Source: Agarivorans litoreus (GTDB lineage Bacteria; Pseudomonadota; Gammaproteobacteria; Enterobacterales; Celerinatantimonadaceae). From it: a stretch of 64,000 nucleotides of DNA. The notes under the pieces were generated by a model. The model did no database searches. It had not been told where the DNA came from and worked only from the letters and a program-made list of their open reading frames with translations. Both the position numbers and the translations under genes were made by a program. Positions 48,554 to 57,449 of the stretch are shown piece by piece (within the stretch, counting starts at the first letter, position 1; each line of letters starts with the position of its first letter). The DNA is taken from NCBI RefSeq assembly GCF_019649015.1, contig NZ_BLPI01000001.1, positions 310,001 to 374,000 of the forward strand. The letters are read 5' to 3'.

Positions 48554-48940
48554 TTGGGCTTGAACGTGGAATTTAGGGATTATCAGTTGCAACTCATGCA
48601 GCAATTAGAGCAGTTAAAGTCTGAAATAATCTCGTTTTTAACTGTTTCAGAAAAAACCAGCTTAAAACTTACTGCAGACAAACTTCAGTCTTTAAGCAAT
48701 GAAGAGCTCATAGATCAAGCTTTAAAATTGCAGTACTCAGAGCTAAATGTTCAACTCAAACAATTAAAAAGAGTTGATGCCGCACTTTGTCAAATTGACT
48801 TAGGCCTATATGGTTTATGTAGTGATTGTGAAGAAGAAATAGAGCTTAATCGTTTACAACACGATCCTAGCACTCAGCGTTGTCAACGCTGTAGTGATAA
48901 GCATCGTTTATTTAAGCGAAGAGAAAGCTTTGCGCTTTAA
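48554..48940 (+). CDS. TraR/DksA-type zinc-finger protein
   Basis: 128 aa. An N-terminal helical part is followed by a four-cysteine zinc finger (CSDCEEEIELNRLQHDPSTQ then CQRC) and a short basic tail. This resembles DksA relatives that bind the RNA polymerase secondary channel, but the coiled-coil acidic tip (DxxDxA) of true DksA is not obvious. Starts are TTG at 48554 or GTG at 48566 (12 nt on), and neither has a strong ribosome binding site. Confidence 0.78.
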   Translation: MGLNVEFRDYQLQLMQQLEQLKSEIISFLTVSEKTSLKLTADKLQSLSNEELIDQALKLQYSELNVQLKQLKRVDAALCQIDLGLYGLCSDCEEEIELNRLQHDPSTQRCQRCSDKHRLFKRRESFAL

Positions 48941-48952
48941 CCAATTAAATAC

Positions 48953-48978
48953 AAAAAGGCCACCGCAAGGTGGCCTTT
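48953..48978. terminator. Bidirectional terminator between DksA-like gene and porin
   Basis: Stem AAAGGCCACC / GGTGGCCTTT with a GCAA tetraloop, flanked by A and T runs, between two converging genes. Confidence 0.9.
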
Positions 48979-49001
48979 AACTTCTTAGGTCTAATTAAGA
49001 A

Positions 49002-50024
49002 TTAGAAGTTGTAACGTACACCCACAGCTAAGCGGTTGTCGTCAGTTTTGTTACCAGAAGTCGACTTAGTGGTCTCATCTTGGTACTCAGTGTACAAAAG
49101 AACGTTGTTCCAATCGTACATTGCACCTACTAAAGCCGTTTTTAAGTCTGCATCAGAGTTCTTGTCTTCTTGGTAGTTCCAACCAGTGTAAAGTTGAAGA
49201 CCCATGTCTAGCGTGTAAGCAAATACACCTTCATGGCCGGTCGCTTTATCAGAAACACCAGTAGCGCCATCAAATTCTACCTGGTTTTTAAATTCACCAT
49301 ACGTAACGGCAGCGTAGATTGGACCTTGATTGTAGCTGGCCGCCAATGCAGTAAGCTTAGCATCGCCATTGTTATCTACTGCAACTTTTTCTTCATCTGT
49401 GCGGTTCATTTGGTGGTACGTAACACCAACGTTTAGACCGAAATCGAAATCGTAAGACACTGCACCAGCGTAGCTGTCTTTACGACCTTCGCCTTCATCT
49501 TTAAACTGGTATTGACCGCTTAAGTTAACGCCGCCAAAGCTACCGTTGTATTGAAGCGCATCGTTGGCACGAGCAGTACCTGCTGCATCACCCTTATCGT
49601 AAATACCCATTGCGGTACCACCATAAACCCAAAATACATCGGTTACGCCAGTAATAGTGTAATAAGTCGACCATTGCTTACCGTAAGAAATAGAACCAAA
49701 ATCAGCATGGTCAACTGCAATGAAACCTAAACGGTTGAAGAAAGGAGAGTCACTGTTACCACTTGGGTTATCTAAACCATACTCCATAGTTGCGCGAGCA
49801 GTAACGTTTTCGCTCATTTTACGAGAGAAGTTTAGGTTAATACGTGAAGAGTTGTTTTCAGAGCGAAGGTCACGATCACCATCTTTGTTAGCAGACTCAA
49901 CCATAAGGTTAAGACGACCACCAATAGAAAAGGTGTTCTCACCATCGTTATAAATTTCTTGGGCGTTAGTTGCGCCCGCTGTGAATAATGTTGGAATTGC
50001 GATTGCTAGAATAGTCTTTTTCAA
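49002..50024 (-). CDS. General porin (OmpU/OmpC-like), TTG start
   Basis: 340-aa trimeric-porin type barrel. Signal peptide MKKTILAIAIPTLFTAGATN ends near AQ; the mature part is rich in alternating beta strands (SIGGRLNLMVESANKD, RLGFIAVDHADFGSISYGKQW, a Gram-negative porin L3-type segment) and ends in the aromatic strand RLAVGVRYNF with terminal Phe. The start codon is TTG (50024), as no ATG aligns with the signal peptide; GGAA lies just upstream. The next upstream gene, also on the minus strand, is a second porin. Confidence 0.88.
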   Translation of the reverse strand: MKKTILAIAIPTLFTAGATNAQEIYNDGENTFSIGGRLNLMVESANKDGDRDLRSENNSSRINLNFSRKMSENVTARATMEYGLDNPSGNSDSPFFNRLGFIAVDHADFGSISYGKQWSTYYTITGVTDVFWVYGGTAMGIYDKGDAAGTARANDALQYNGSFGGVNLSGQYQFKDEGEGRKDSYAGAVSYDFDFGLNVGVTYHQMNRTDEEKVAVDNNGDAKLTALAASYNQGPIYAAVTYGEFKNQVEFDGATGVSDKATGHEGVFAYTLDMGLQLYTGWNYQEDKNSDADLKTALVGAMYDWNNVLLYTEYQDETTKSTSGNKTDDNRLAVGVRYNF

Positions 50025-50404
50025 AGTTCCACTGCCTATTTTGAGATTAATAATTTATCTCTTCCTTGATCCATTCATTCGTCCTTGGAATGGTTTCCTT
50101 GAGCAGTGAAGTCCATCTCACGGGCGATATATTTGCTGAAAAACAGGGCGAAATCAACATTTTTTTAATGCATTATGAACTTTTACAGATAATTAAGAAT
50201 GAATGTAGAAAATTGGCGAAATAATATACTAAAACACATCAAAATAAGATAAAAAGAGCCAAGCAAAAAATAGGGAACGTTTTTGTATAAGGGATAGGGC
50301 TTTAAAAACATGATTGATAGAACTGAAAAAACAAAAAAAGCTCACCGTAGTGAGCTTTTAAATGGCTGTAGAACGCTTAACTAGCGCTCATCGCAACAAT
50401 AAAC
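50025..50404. other. Intergenic region between the two porin genes
   Basis: About 380 bases, AT-rich in the centre, holding the upstream region of porin 1 and the terminator of porin 2 (50334-50359). I see no ORF. An imperfect palindrome GAGATTAATAATTTATCTC lies just upstream of porin 1 (50042-50060). Confidence 0.4.
50334..50359. terminator. Terminator of the second porin gene
   Basis: Stem AAAAGCTCAC / GTGAGCTTTT around CGTA, with a flanking A-run that becomes a T-run on the minus strand, 46 nt after the porin stop. Confidence 0.85.
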
Positions 50405-51457
50405 TTAGAAGTTATATTGAACAGCGATTGTCCAAAGGTTCTCTTGACCATCGATACCATCGTTCAAGTACTCAGCCCATGCTTTCATGTTGCTGTTGAA
50501 CTTGTAAGCTGCACCAAGTTTGAATGCTTTAGCAGTATCAGCATCACCCAAATCGCCATCTTCTTTCTGTGCAGCGTAGCCAGTGTACAATGAAATAGCA
50601 TTGATGTCATAAGAAGCTACTAGATCATAACCGTTTAGTTTTGCACCTTCAAAATCAGTAGCTACGTAAGCACCTGCTAAATACAAAGCTTCCCAAGAAT
50701 AGCTTGCAGAGAATGCGTAGTTTTTCTTGTCACCGCTTACAATAGCACCTGAAGTAAGTGGAATCTCGTCAAATTTTTGCATGTGCGCGCCAGCGTACAT
50801 AGCTAAACCAAAATCAAAGTTATAACCTAGAGTACCAGCGTAAGAGTGTGCTAGCTTAGCATCAGTCGCTTTAGCTGGAATACCAAGATCAGGGTTACCA
50901 ATGCTGTTTTTAAAGTTATCATCGCGGAACTGGTAAGAAGCACCTACGTAGAAACCACCAAACTCACCGTTATATACGATTTGACCTTCTTGACGACCAT
51001 CTTCAATAGCTGCGAAAGCTTCATAACCGTAAGTATTGAAGATATCAGTTGCAGCAACTGCTTGATAGAACGCAGTATCAGTTTGACCAAATACTACAGT
51101 ACCTGCGTCATCAAATTCAAAACCTGCATATAAGTGACGAGCAGAAAGCTGTTTAGCGTCTTCAGTGCTGTTTTCAGCACGGATTTGCCACTCACCACGC
51201 GCTAAACCATAAACGCCGGTAGCGATTTCTGATTTTGCTTTAAAACCGAAACGAGCACTACCCACACCATCAGTTCCAGTACCGTCAATAAGAACAGTTT
51301 CCCCGGCTTCTTCTTTAGTATTTTGAGTTGATTTGATATCAAACTGCATACGGCCATAAAGTTCAGCAGTTATGCCGTCAGCGTCATATACAGTTGCAGC
51401 TTGTGCAGATGCTGCGAATAGAGCTGGTATTGCTACCGCTAGAATTGTTTTTTTCAT
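50405..51457 (-). CDS. General porin (OmpU-like)
   Basis: 350-aa outer-membrane porin. Signal peptide MKKTILAVAIPALFAASAQA, then ATVYDADGITAELYGRMQFD, the usual first strand, and the C-terminal strand LWTIAVQYNF. RFGFKAKSEIATGVYGLARGEW is also characteristic. It shares the signal-peptide text with the downstream porin but differs through the body, so an old duplication is likely. ATG with AGGAAAA upstream. Confidence 0.92.
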   Translation of the reverse strand: MKKTILAVAIPALFAASAQAATVYDADGITAELYGRMQFDIKSTQNTKEEAGETVLIDGTGTDGVGSARFGFKAKSEIATGVYGLARGEWQIRAENSTEDAKQLSARHLYAGFEFDDAGTVVFGQTDTAFYQAVAATDIFNTYGYEAFAAIEDGRQEGQIVYNGEFGGFYVGASYQFRDDNFKNSIGNPDLGIPAKATDAKLAHSYAGTLGYNFDFGLAMYAGAHMQKFDEIPLTSGAIVSGDKKNYAFSASYSWEALYLAGAYVATDFEGAKLNGYDLVASYDINAISLYTGYAAQKEDGDLGDADTAKAFKLGAAYKFNSNMKAWAEYLNDGIDGQENLWTIAVQYNF

Positions 51458-51805
51458 TTTTCCTGTGCCTTCTTAGCAATTAAACACTTGTTCCTTAAAT
51501 TCCCTGTGCGACAGTGATTTCTCGCTGTCTGGTCAATACATTATCAAGCTGGAAAAATTTTGCAATAAAAAATTGAACTTTTATAAAATCACGTAAAACC
51601 CTGTATCTACGTGCTTTTAGAGTGGTCAAACTATAATCACACACCATAAAAGAATGTATTAGAGATAAAAACGTGATCTATATCTAACAGTATTTAAGCC
51701 AACAATTTGATTTTTTTGCAGTATTTTATGTCGCCACACTCATCTATAATATACAGGCAAAGAACAAGCGGTCATTTCTAAGTTGTTAACAACATTGAGG
51801 AATTC
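51458..51805. other. Divergent region between porin and dinG
   Basis: About 350 bases holding promoters for both genes. Near 51742-51757 a TATAAT overlaps ATATACAG, a right half of a LexA box; the left half is poor. No ORF. Confidence 0.4.
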
Positions 51806-53830
51806 ATGTTAACAGAAAAACACAAACAACGAATTCGCCATTGGTATAATACTCTTCAGGAGCAAAACCTAAAATTTGTTAAGAGGGCTGCACAAAGTGC
51901 TCTTATTGCGCAAATCGCCAAAACAATCGCTGGAGATATCAATCGAAAACAACGGGTGCTTTTAGCTGAAGCTGGCACAGGAACCGGAAAATCACTGGCG
52001 TATTTACTTGCCTCCATTCCTTTAGCTAAGGCAATGAACAAAAAAGTAGTCGTTTCAACCGCAACTGTTGCGCTACAACAGCAATTAATAGAAAGTGATT
52101 TACCCACGGTGCATAGAGCGGCACACGGCGAGTTTGAGTTTGCCTTAGCAAAAGGAAGGCAGCGTTATTGTTGCGCCCATAAACTAGTTGCAGCCACTAG
52201 CACCGATTTAGGTCTCACCCCAAAACAATTAGATCTCAGCAAAAGAATGGCGATTGCTTTGCAGCAAGGTAAATGGGATGGCGATAGAGATAGTTGGCCA
52301 GGGCAAGTACCTTGGCAAATTTGGCAACATGTTGTGGTTGATACACTAAGTTGCTCGATTCAATCGGCTAGGCATCGAAGTTGTCCTTTTCATAAAGCAC
52401 GCAAAGGCTTAAAAAAAGCTGATGTTATTGTGGCAAACCATAGTTTGTTACTTGCAGATCTTCATGCAGGCAGTGGCCATATTCTCCCCGCCGCAGAGGA
52501 TTGCATCTATATATTAGACGAAGCTCATCAGTTTCCTGAGGTAGCAAGAGAGGCTAGCGCTAAGCAACTAATGCTAAATCATGCACTAAAGGAGCTAGAG
52601 AACCTAAAGCTGTTCGACAAAGAATTAGCAAACATTCTAAACCCCAATGCTGTTGCTGGAAGCAGCTTAAAGTTAAAGGAAGCCTGCGCAGAACTAAACC
52701 GCTGCTTTAACAAACTTAAAGATGTTGCAAATGCCAATAAAGGATCTTTTGATAACAGTCAGCATTGGCGCTTCGCACTTGGAAACACACCCAGCGCGAT
52801 CATTAACATTGCCAGTAACTACCATAAAGAAGCCAATAAGCTAAGTAATAGTTTGCAGCATTATGCTGGGGTTATCCAAGAGAGCGTAGCCAACAATCAA
52901 ATGAAGTCTGCCCAGGCTGAAGCCTTACTGAGTAGATTAAGCATCATGCAAAGTTTATCTGAGTCTTGGCTGGAGGTATTGTTTAGTTATGCGAACGAAA
53001 ACAACCAAAAAAACTATGCCTTTTGGTTTACCCGTAAAGAAAAGGAAATACTATTATGTAGTTCTCCCATTGAAATAGGTGGTTTACTGCAACAGTTGCT
53101 TTGGCAAGATGCTTTTTCTGTAATTGCAGTATCAGCAACACTCAGCGCTCTAGGCAACTTTTCCTATTACCTTAATCAAATTGGCTTACCTAAATTAGCG
53201 ACGGAACAACTCATAAAACTGCCCTCTCCTTTTAACTACCAGCAAGTTGTTCTAGCGGTTCCAAACAATATCGCTGAACCCGACCACCCCGAGTTTGCCA
53301 ATAATGTTGCCCACGAGATCATCAAAGCTCAGCGCAATCAAGGCGGCATATTGGTGCTTTGTAACTCTTATCGTTTAGTGGATAAAGTTGCAGAGCAATT
53401 AGAAAAGCAGAAACTAAATAACCTTTGGATTCAAGGTCAATTAACCAATCAGCAAATACTGGCAAAACATCGACAAAGCCGCCAACAAAATCAAACCAGC
53501 ACTATTCTAGCAACTATCGGCTTTAGCGAAGGCATCGACTTACCCGGTGATCTATTAACCGACCTTATCATTGCTCGCCTTCCTTTTGCTGTTCCTACCG
53601 AGCCGGTAATGGCTAGCCATGCCGAACTGCTTGAAAGTCGTAACCAAAATCCGTTCATGTTGCTAACTTTACCTAGCGCCAGTAGAAAACTGGTACAGAG
53701 CTGCGGAAGACTAATGAGAAAAGAAAGTGATTCAGGTAGAATTGTGCTGCTCGATAGTCGACTCACTACTCGTCGATACGGCAAGCAACTATTAGCTGCA
53801 TTACCACCTTATAAAAGAAGTGACCATTGA
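51806..53830 (+). CDS. dinG: ATP-dependent DNA helicase DinG
   Basis: 674-aa iron-sulfur, XPD-like 5'-3' helicase. Walker A AEAGTGTGKS at 54-63; cysteines for the 4Fe-4S cluster at RQRYCCAHKL (near 122) and LSCSIQSARHRSCPFHKAR (near 188-198); DEAH box YILDEAHQF near 236; C-terminal helicase motif with GFSEGIDLPGDLLTDLIIARLPF and QSCGRLMR. DinG unwinds R-loops and helps forks pass transcription units. Its 3' end overlaps the next gene (TGATG). Confidence 0.93.
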   Translation: MLTEKHKQRIRHWYNTLQEQNLKFVKRAAQSALIAQIAKTIAGDINRKQRVLLAEAGTGTGKSLAYLLASIPLAKAMNKKVVVSTATVALQQQLIESDLPTVHRAAHGEFEFALAKGRQRYCCAHKLVAATSTDLGLTPKQLDLSKRMAIALQQGKWDGDRDSWPGQVPWQIWQHVVVDTLSCSIQSARHRSCPFHKARKGLKKADVIVANHSLLLADLHAGSGHILPAAEDCIYILDEAHQFPEVAREASAKQLMLNHALKELENLKLFDKELANILNPNAVAGSSLKLKEACAELNRCFNKLKDVANANKGSFDNSQHWRFALGNTPSAIINIASNYHKEANKLSNSLQHYAGVIQESVANNQMKSAQAEALLSRLSIMQSLSESWLEVLFSYANENNQKNYAFWFTRKEKEILLCSSPIEIGGLLQQLLWQDAFSVIAVSATLSALGNFSYYLNQIGLPKLATEQLIKLPSPFNYQQVVLAVPNNIAEPDHPEFANNVAHEIIKAQRNQGGILVLCNSYRLVDKVAEQLEKQKLNNLWIQGQLTNQQILAKHRQSRQQNQTSTILATIGFSEGIDLPGDLLTDLIIARLPFAVPTEPVMASHAELLESRNQNPFMLLTLPSASRKLVQSCGRLMRKESDSGRIVLLDSRLTTRRYGKQLLAALPPYKRSDH

Positions 53831-54609
53831 TGTTAGAACTGGGACTCGACCCATCTGTTTTGATCCTTATCGTAGGCATAGGCCTAACAGCCGGTTTTAT
53901 TGATGCAATTGCAGGGGGCGGAGGCCTATTGACCATTCCCGCCTTGCTGAGCATTGGCTTGCCCCCCCACATTGCTTTAGGCACCAACAAGCTTGCTGCT
54001 AGTTTTGGTTCAAGCACCGCTGCATGGACATTTTATCGTAAACAACTATTTAATCCGGTGTTTTGGCTTTGGAGCTTTGTTGCTACCGCAATTGGCGCTT
54101 TTGCCGGTACCTTTATCGTAGACTTTATAAGCACCGAATGGTTAGAAAAGCTATTACCTCTAGTGATTATGGCAACCGCGGTTTATACCATCCTTAATCG
54201 TAAACAAGCCGACGGCCAAGCTGTGCTTCCCAAAGCAGACAAAAAACTCACTAAACAAATGGTTGGGCAAGGTTTAAGCCTAGGCTTTTATGATGGCGTC
54301 GCAGGACCTGGCACTGGAGCATTCTGGACCGTGTCATCCATGGCCTTATATAAGATGAACATTTTATTGTCTTCAGGCTTAGCAAAAGCGATGAACTTCA
54401 CCAGTAACTTTGTTTCGTTTATTACCTTTGTATATTTAGGCCACGTAAATTGGGCAATTGGCTTAACCATGGGTGTGAGTATTATGCTGGGTGCAGTAGT
54501 TGGCGCGCATTCAGCCATTCACTTTGGTGCGAAGTTCATTCGTCCGGTGTTTATTACTGTGGTAATGGTTATTGCCGGTAAACTGGCGTGGCAAGCATGG
54601 TTGAGTTAG
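53830..54609 (+). CDS. TSUP (YfcA-type) membrane transporter
   Basis: 259 aa with about eight helices. Family motifs GFIDAIAGGGGLLTIPALLS near residue 22 and GTNKLAASFGSSTAAWTF; GFYDGVAGPGTGAFWT repeats the motif in the second half. TSUP proteins export sulfite, sulfoacetate or related anions; substrate here unknown. ATG overlaps the dinG stop. Confidence 0.9.
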   Translation: MLELGLDPSVLILIVGIGLTAGFIDAIAGGGGLLTIPALLSIGLPPHIALGTNKLAASFGSSTAAWTFYRKQLFNPVFWLWSFVATAIGAFAGTFIVDFISTEWLEKLLPLVIMATAVYTILNRKQADGQAVLPKADKKLTKQMVGQGLSLGFYDGVAGPGTGAFWTVSSMALYKMNILLSSGLAKAMNFTSNFVSFITFVYLGHVNWAIGLTMGVSIMLGAVVGAHSAIHFGAKFIRPVFITVVMVIAGKLAWQAWLS

Positions 54610-55205
54610 AACTGGAAAAGTTGGCGCAAAAGCTGCGTCAACTAAAGGAGCAAGCCGAACATCGAGATTTACAGGGTGAACGTAGTGCCTATGCCAAAAC
54701 CGCAGTACTGGATGAGCGATTTAGCTGTCGTAGTGATCTGTTTAGTGACTATGTTGGCGAGCTTGAACAAGACCTTCAGCAAATAAGTCGTTTAGGTCAA
54801 AAAACCAAAGATGTAGACTTGTTAAAACTTTATTGCGACCGCTTCGTCGGTAAATTTGCGATGCTACAAAGTAAAATAAGCCAAGTATCCCGAAAGCAAA
54901 AGCAATACTCTGCCCCTCAACAACAAAGGATCCAGAGTTGGCAAAACCGCTTAAATAAAGTTATGAACTCTGGCGATCAAAATCAACTGCGCGAAAAGCT
55001 CAAGCAACAAAAACAATTTGAATTCCAACTTGAGCAAAAAATAGCAGAAAAAAACCAAGTACTTAATCGTAGTAATCTAAAGACAGATACTGCTAGACTA
55101 AGCACGGAACTCCTCAACCTAAAAAGTCGTTTGGGCGAGTGTCAAAAAACCACGTGGAAGCTGGAACAAAAAATTAATCAGTTAGAATCACGCTTTAAGG
55201 AGTAA
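54597..55205 (+). CDS. priC: Primosomal replication protein PriC
   Basis: 202 aa, largely coiled coil and strongly basic/glutamine-rich. LDERFSCRSDLF, QSWQNRLNKVM and EFQLEQKIAEKNQVL follow the PriC (primosomal protein N'') pattern; E. coli PriC is 175 aa. It helps load DnaB at stalled forks. The ATG at 54597 lies inside the TSUP end, so these genes are coupled. In E. coli priC is next to ybaM, as here with one gene between. Confidence 0.82.
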   Translation: MVELELEKLAQKLRQLKEQAEHRDLQGERSAYAKTAVLDERFSCRSDLFSDYVGELEQDLQQISRLGQKTKDVDLLKLYCDRFVGKFAMLQSKISQVSRKQKQYSAPQQQRIQSWQNRLNKVMNSGDQNQLREKLKQQKQFEFQLEQKIAEKNQVLNRSNLKTDTARLSTELLNLKSRLGECQKTTWKLEQKINQLESRFKE

Positions 55206-55208
55206 TTC

Positions 55209-55994
55209 ATGCGATTCTTTGGGAAGACTGTAACTTTAACATTTGCTTGTATTGCAAGCTTCAATGCCTTTGCTGCAAGTTTCTCTACACCTAGTCACTT
55301 CGAGATTATGTATGTAGATAAACAGTCTAGTGGTGTATTCAGCCTAAGTAAAACAGACACTAAATTAGATGCAGGTCCTCACCAAGTTGTGGTTCGCTAC
55401 GCAGACAACGTGGGCTCAAATAGCAATTCAGAGATAATCAAGTCTACGCCTATCGTGATTAATTTGAATGTAAAAGATGGTCAAGAGATTGTTTTACAAG
55501 CCCAACAACCTCGCAATATTAGTAAAGCGAAAAAGTTTGCCGAGAAACCAAAGTTTAGCTTGAGTGATAAAAAAGGTGGCTCTGTTGATTCGAGCTACTA
55601 CCTCCTACCTTTAAAACCGGGCATGCAGTTTTCGCGTGACTACTTAGAAGAAATAGCAGCCATTGAAGCCAAACAAGGCTCAAACACACCCGCTGTTGCT
55701 GCAGCCACAAGCACGGCGGTGGTAGCAAAAGCACAAACACCTGCTGCAACGACTAGTACAAACGGTAGCAGCAATACCAATGCTGCAATCGCTACCACAG
55801 CTGTAGCAACAACGGCTGTCGTTGCTTCTAATAACAACCCAGTTGCCACAAGCGCCGAAGTAGCGTTACCTGCGAGTAATGTAGCAGTACCTGCGAGTGA
55901 TAATACTGAGTTACAAATGCTGCAGTTTTGGTATCAACGTGCCGATGCAGCCACTCGTAAACAGTTTCAAATTTGGGTAATCCAACAACAGTAA
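55209..55994 (+). CDS. YccT-like (DUF2057) periplasmic protein
   Basis: 261 aa. Signal peptide of about 22 residues ending NAFA. SFSTPSHFEIMYVDKQSSGV and the GPHQVVVRYAD stretch match DUF2057. A low-complexity Ala/Thr/Val/Asn linker (about 155-235) includes a near-duplicate LPASNVAVPASDN. It ends LQMLQFWYQRADAATRKQFQ, a helical tail typical of the Vibrio/Shewanella members. Begins 3 nt after priC. Confidence 0.83.
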   Translation: MRFFGKTVTLTFACIASFNAFAASFSTPSHFEIMYVDKQSSGVFSLSKTDTKLDAGPHQVVVRYADNVGSNSNSEIIKSTPIVINLNVKDGQEIVLQAQQPRNISKAKKFAEKPKFSLSDKKGGSVDSSYYLLPLKPGMQFSRDYLEEIAAIEAKQGSNTPAVAAATSTAVVAKAQTPAATTSTNGSSNTNAAIATTAVATTAVVASNNNPVATSAEVALPASNVAVPASDNTELQMLQFWYQRADAATRKQFQIWVIQQQ

Positions 55995-56006
55995 ACTACT
56001 TTTTCG

Positions 56007-56036
56007 ATGACCTGAATTAATATCAATTCAGGTCAT
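56007..56036 (+). terminator. Hairpin between yccT-like gene and ybaM
   Basis: Perfect 12-bp stem ATGACCTGAATT / AATTCAGGTCAT with a 6-nt loop, then TTTTG. Short T-run, so perhaps only partial termination before ybaM. Confidence 0.65.
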
Positions 56037-56065
56037 TTTGCCTACCTATTTCTTTCTGGTTCACT

Positions 56066-56227
56066 ATGTCTCTAAACACTGCTCCAAAACATATCCAACT
56101 TGCTGTTGATCTGATTCAATTACTCGAAGAAAACCACATTGAGCCAGAGCTTGCTCTTAAAGCTTTAGAAATAGTCACTAATGATTGCCAACAAAAAATT
56201 GCCAAACAATCAAAGCTTGAAGACTAA
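56066..56227 (+). CDS. rsmS: DUF2496 small protein YbaM (RsmS)
   Basis: 53 aa. MSLNTAPKHIQLAVDLIQLL, then EENHIEPELALKALEIV and a charged tail. E. coli YbaM is also 53 aa ([20 protein letters not shown]) and lies directly after priC, so synteny supports the call. The protein, RsmS in Pectobacterium, influences secondary metabolism and motility by an unknown route. Confidence 0.9.
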   Translation: MSLNTAPKHIQLAVDLIQLLEENHIEPELALKALEIVTNDCQQKIAKQSKLED

Positions 56228-56288
56228 AACCTCAAGCAAAGTAACTTACTAAAGTAAGTGCTCAACAAATTAGTCAAGCCTCTGAATT

Positions 56289-56317
56289 ATATAAATTTGT
56301 TACAAACAAATTTATAT
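56289..56317. promoter_or_regulatory. 29-bp perfect inverted repeat upstream of tsx
   Basis: Arms ATATAAATTTGTT / AACAAATTTATAT around ACA. It is AT-rich and lies about 190 nt before the tsx ATG and 61 nt after ybaM. It may be an operator, a cruciform, or a weak terminator of ybaM (no T-run of note). Confidence 0.5.
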
Positions 56318-56396
56318 AAATTTTTCATCCGCACAACAATTCAAATAAACATATTTGGTTAATTTGTTTCAACCGACCAATAATTGCACTATATTT

Positions 56397-56412
56397 TGTG
56401 ACCAAAGTCGAA
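56397..56412 (+). promoter_or_regulatory. CRP-like half-site upstream of tsx
   Basis: TGTGA, six bases, then TCGAA. The left half of the CRP site is perfect; the right half (TCACA) matches three of five. tsx in E. coli is CRP/CytR regulated. Confidence 0.3.
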
Positions 56413-56503
56413 ACTTTAGTTCCCTTCATCTATAAACTTGCCGCCGAACTCAAAACAACACACACACGGTAATTCACCTAAATGTGAACAAGGAACTACC
56501 CTA

Positions 56504-57340
56504 ATGAAAAATCTTGGATTAGTTAGCGCTCTGCTAATTGCAGCGTCATCTTTGTCGGCAAATGCTGCCGAAGTAAAAGAAGACGTACATGCAGGCGATT
56601 ATAAATGGCTGCAATTCAACTTGATGCACACCATTGATCAAAAGCCGCATAATATCGATGAAGGCTACAAAGATACCTATTTAGAAATGGAATTTGGCGG
56701 TCGCTCTGGCTACTTCGATTTCTACGGTTACGTCGATGTTTTCGACATAACTAACAGCAGCAGCAGCACTAAACATGAAACCGGTGGTATGTTCATGAAA
56801 TTTGCTCCGCGCCTTTCGTTAGATGCAGTAACCGGCAAAGATTTATCATTTGGTCCAGTTCAAGAAATTTACATAGCTAACTTAAACAACTTTGGCGAAG
56901 AACAGCAAGAGCATTTCCTAGGATTAGGCTCTGACGTTAATGTACCTTGGTTGGGTAAAATGGGCATGAACCTTTATGCTCGTTATAGCGCTAAAAACTT
57001 TGGTAACGACGATGAAGGTTCGTGGAATGGCTACCAATTCTCAACTAACTGGTTCAAACCTGTTTATTTTTTCGAGAATGACAGTTTCATTTCATACCAA
57101 GGTTATTGGGACCATATGTTTGGTGCGAATGGTTACTCAGACCAATCTAACCGCACAACCTCAGGTGGACAAACATTCCATGGTATTTACTGGCACTCAG
57201 ATCGCTTCGCTGTAGGTTATGGATTGAAATACTTCTATGATACTTATGGTATGAGAGATAATGCGGAATTGTACCCAGGCGGTCCAATTCAAGAAACAAC
57301 TGGTTTTGGCCACTATTTCTCTGTGACTTACAAAATCTAA
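56504..57340 (+). CDS. Tsx/OmpK-family nucleoside-specific channel
   Basis: 278-aa outer-membrane channel. Signal peptide MKNLGLVSALLIAASSLSAN ending NAA, then DYKWLQFNLMHTIDQKP, the Tsx/OmpK opening, FDFYGYVDVFD, FGPVQEIYIANLNNFG and the final strand GHYFSVTYKI. The family imports nucleosides and serves phages. The ATG at 56504 has AAGGAA upstream; an in-frame extension to 56438 is unlikely to be used. Confidence 0.9.
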   Translation: MKNLGLVSALLIAASSLSANAAEVKEDVHAGDYKWLQFNLMHTIDQKPHNIDEGYKDTYLEMEFGGRSGYFDFYGYVDVFDITNSSSSTKHETGGMFMKFAPRLSLDAVTGKDLSFGPVQEIYIANLNNFGEEQQEHFLGLGSDVNVPWLGKMGMNLYARYSAKNFGNDDEGSWNGYQFSTNWFKPVYFFENDSFISYQGYWDHMFGANGYSDQSNRTTSGGQTFHGIYWHSDRFAVGYGLKYFYDTYGMRDNAELYPGGPIQETTGFGHYFSVTYKI

Positions 57341-57449
57341 GCCTTGCTATTCGCCAAACAAACCTAGTAATAACTAGGTTTGTTTGGTATCTACACTCCT
57401 ATCTCTAATTTATTAAGTTTAAAATTCATCAAACTAGACTCGAAAAACT

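Noticed and set aside
51738..51757. LexA box for dinG
   Set aside because: Only the right half (ATATACAG) fits; the left half reads CATCTATA instead of CTGTATAT. Kept only as a remark in the intergenic entry.
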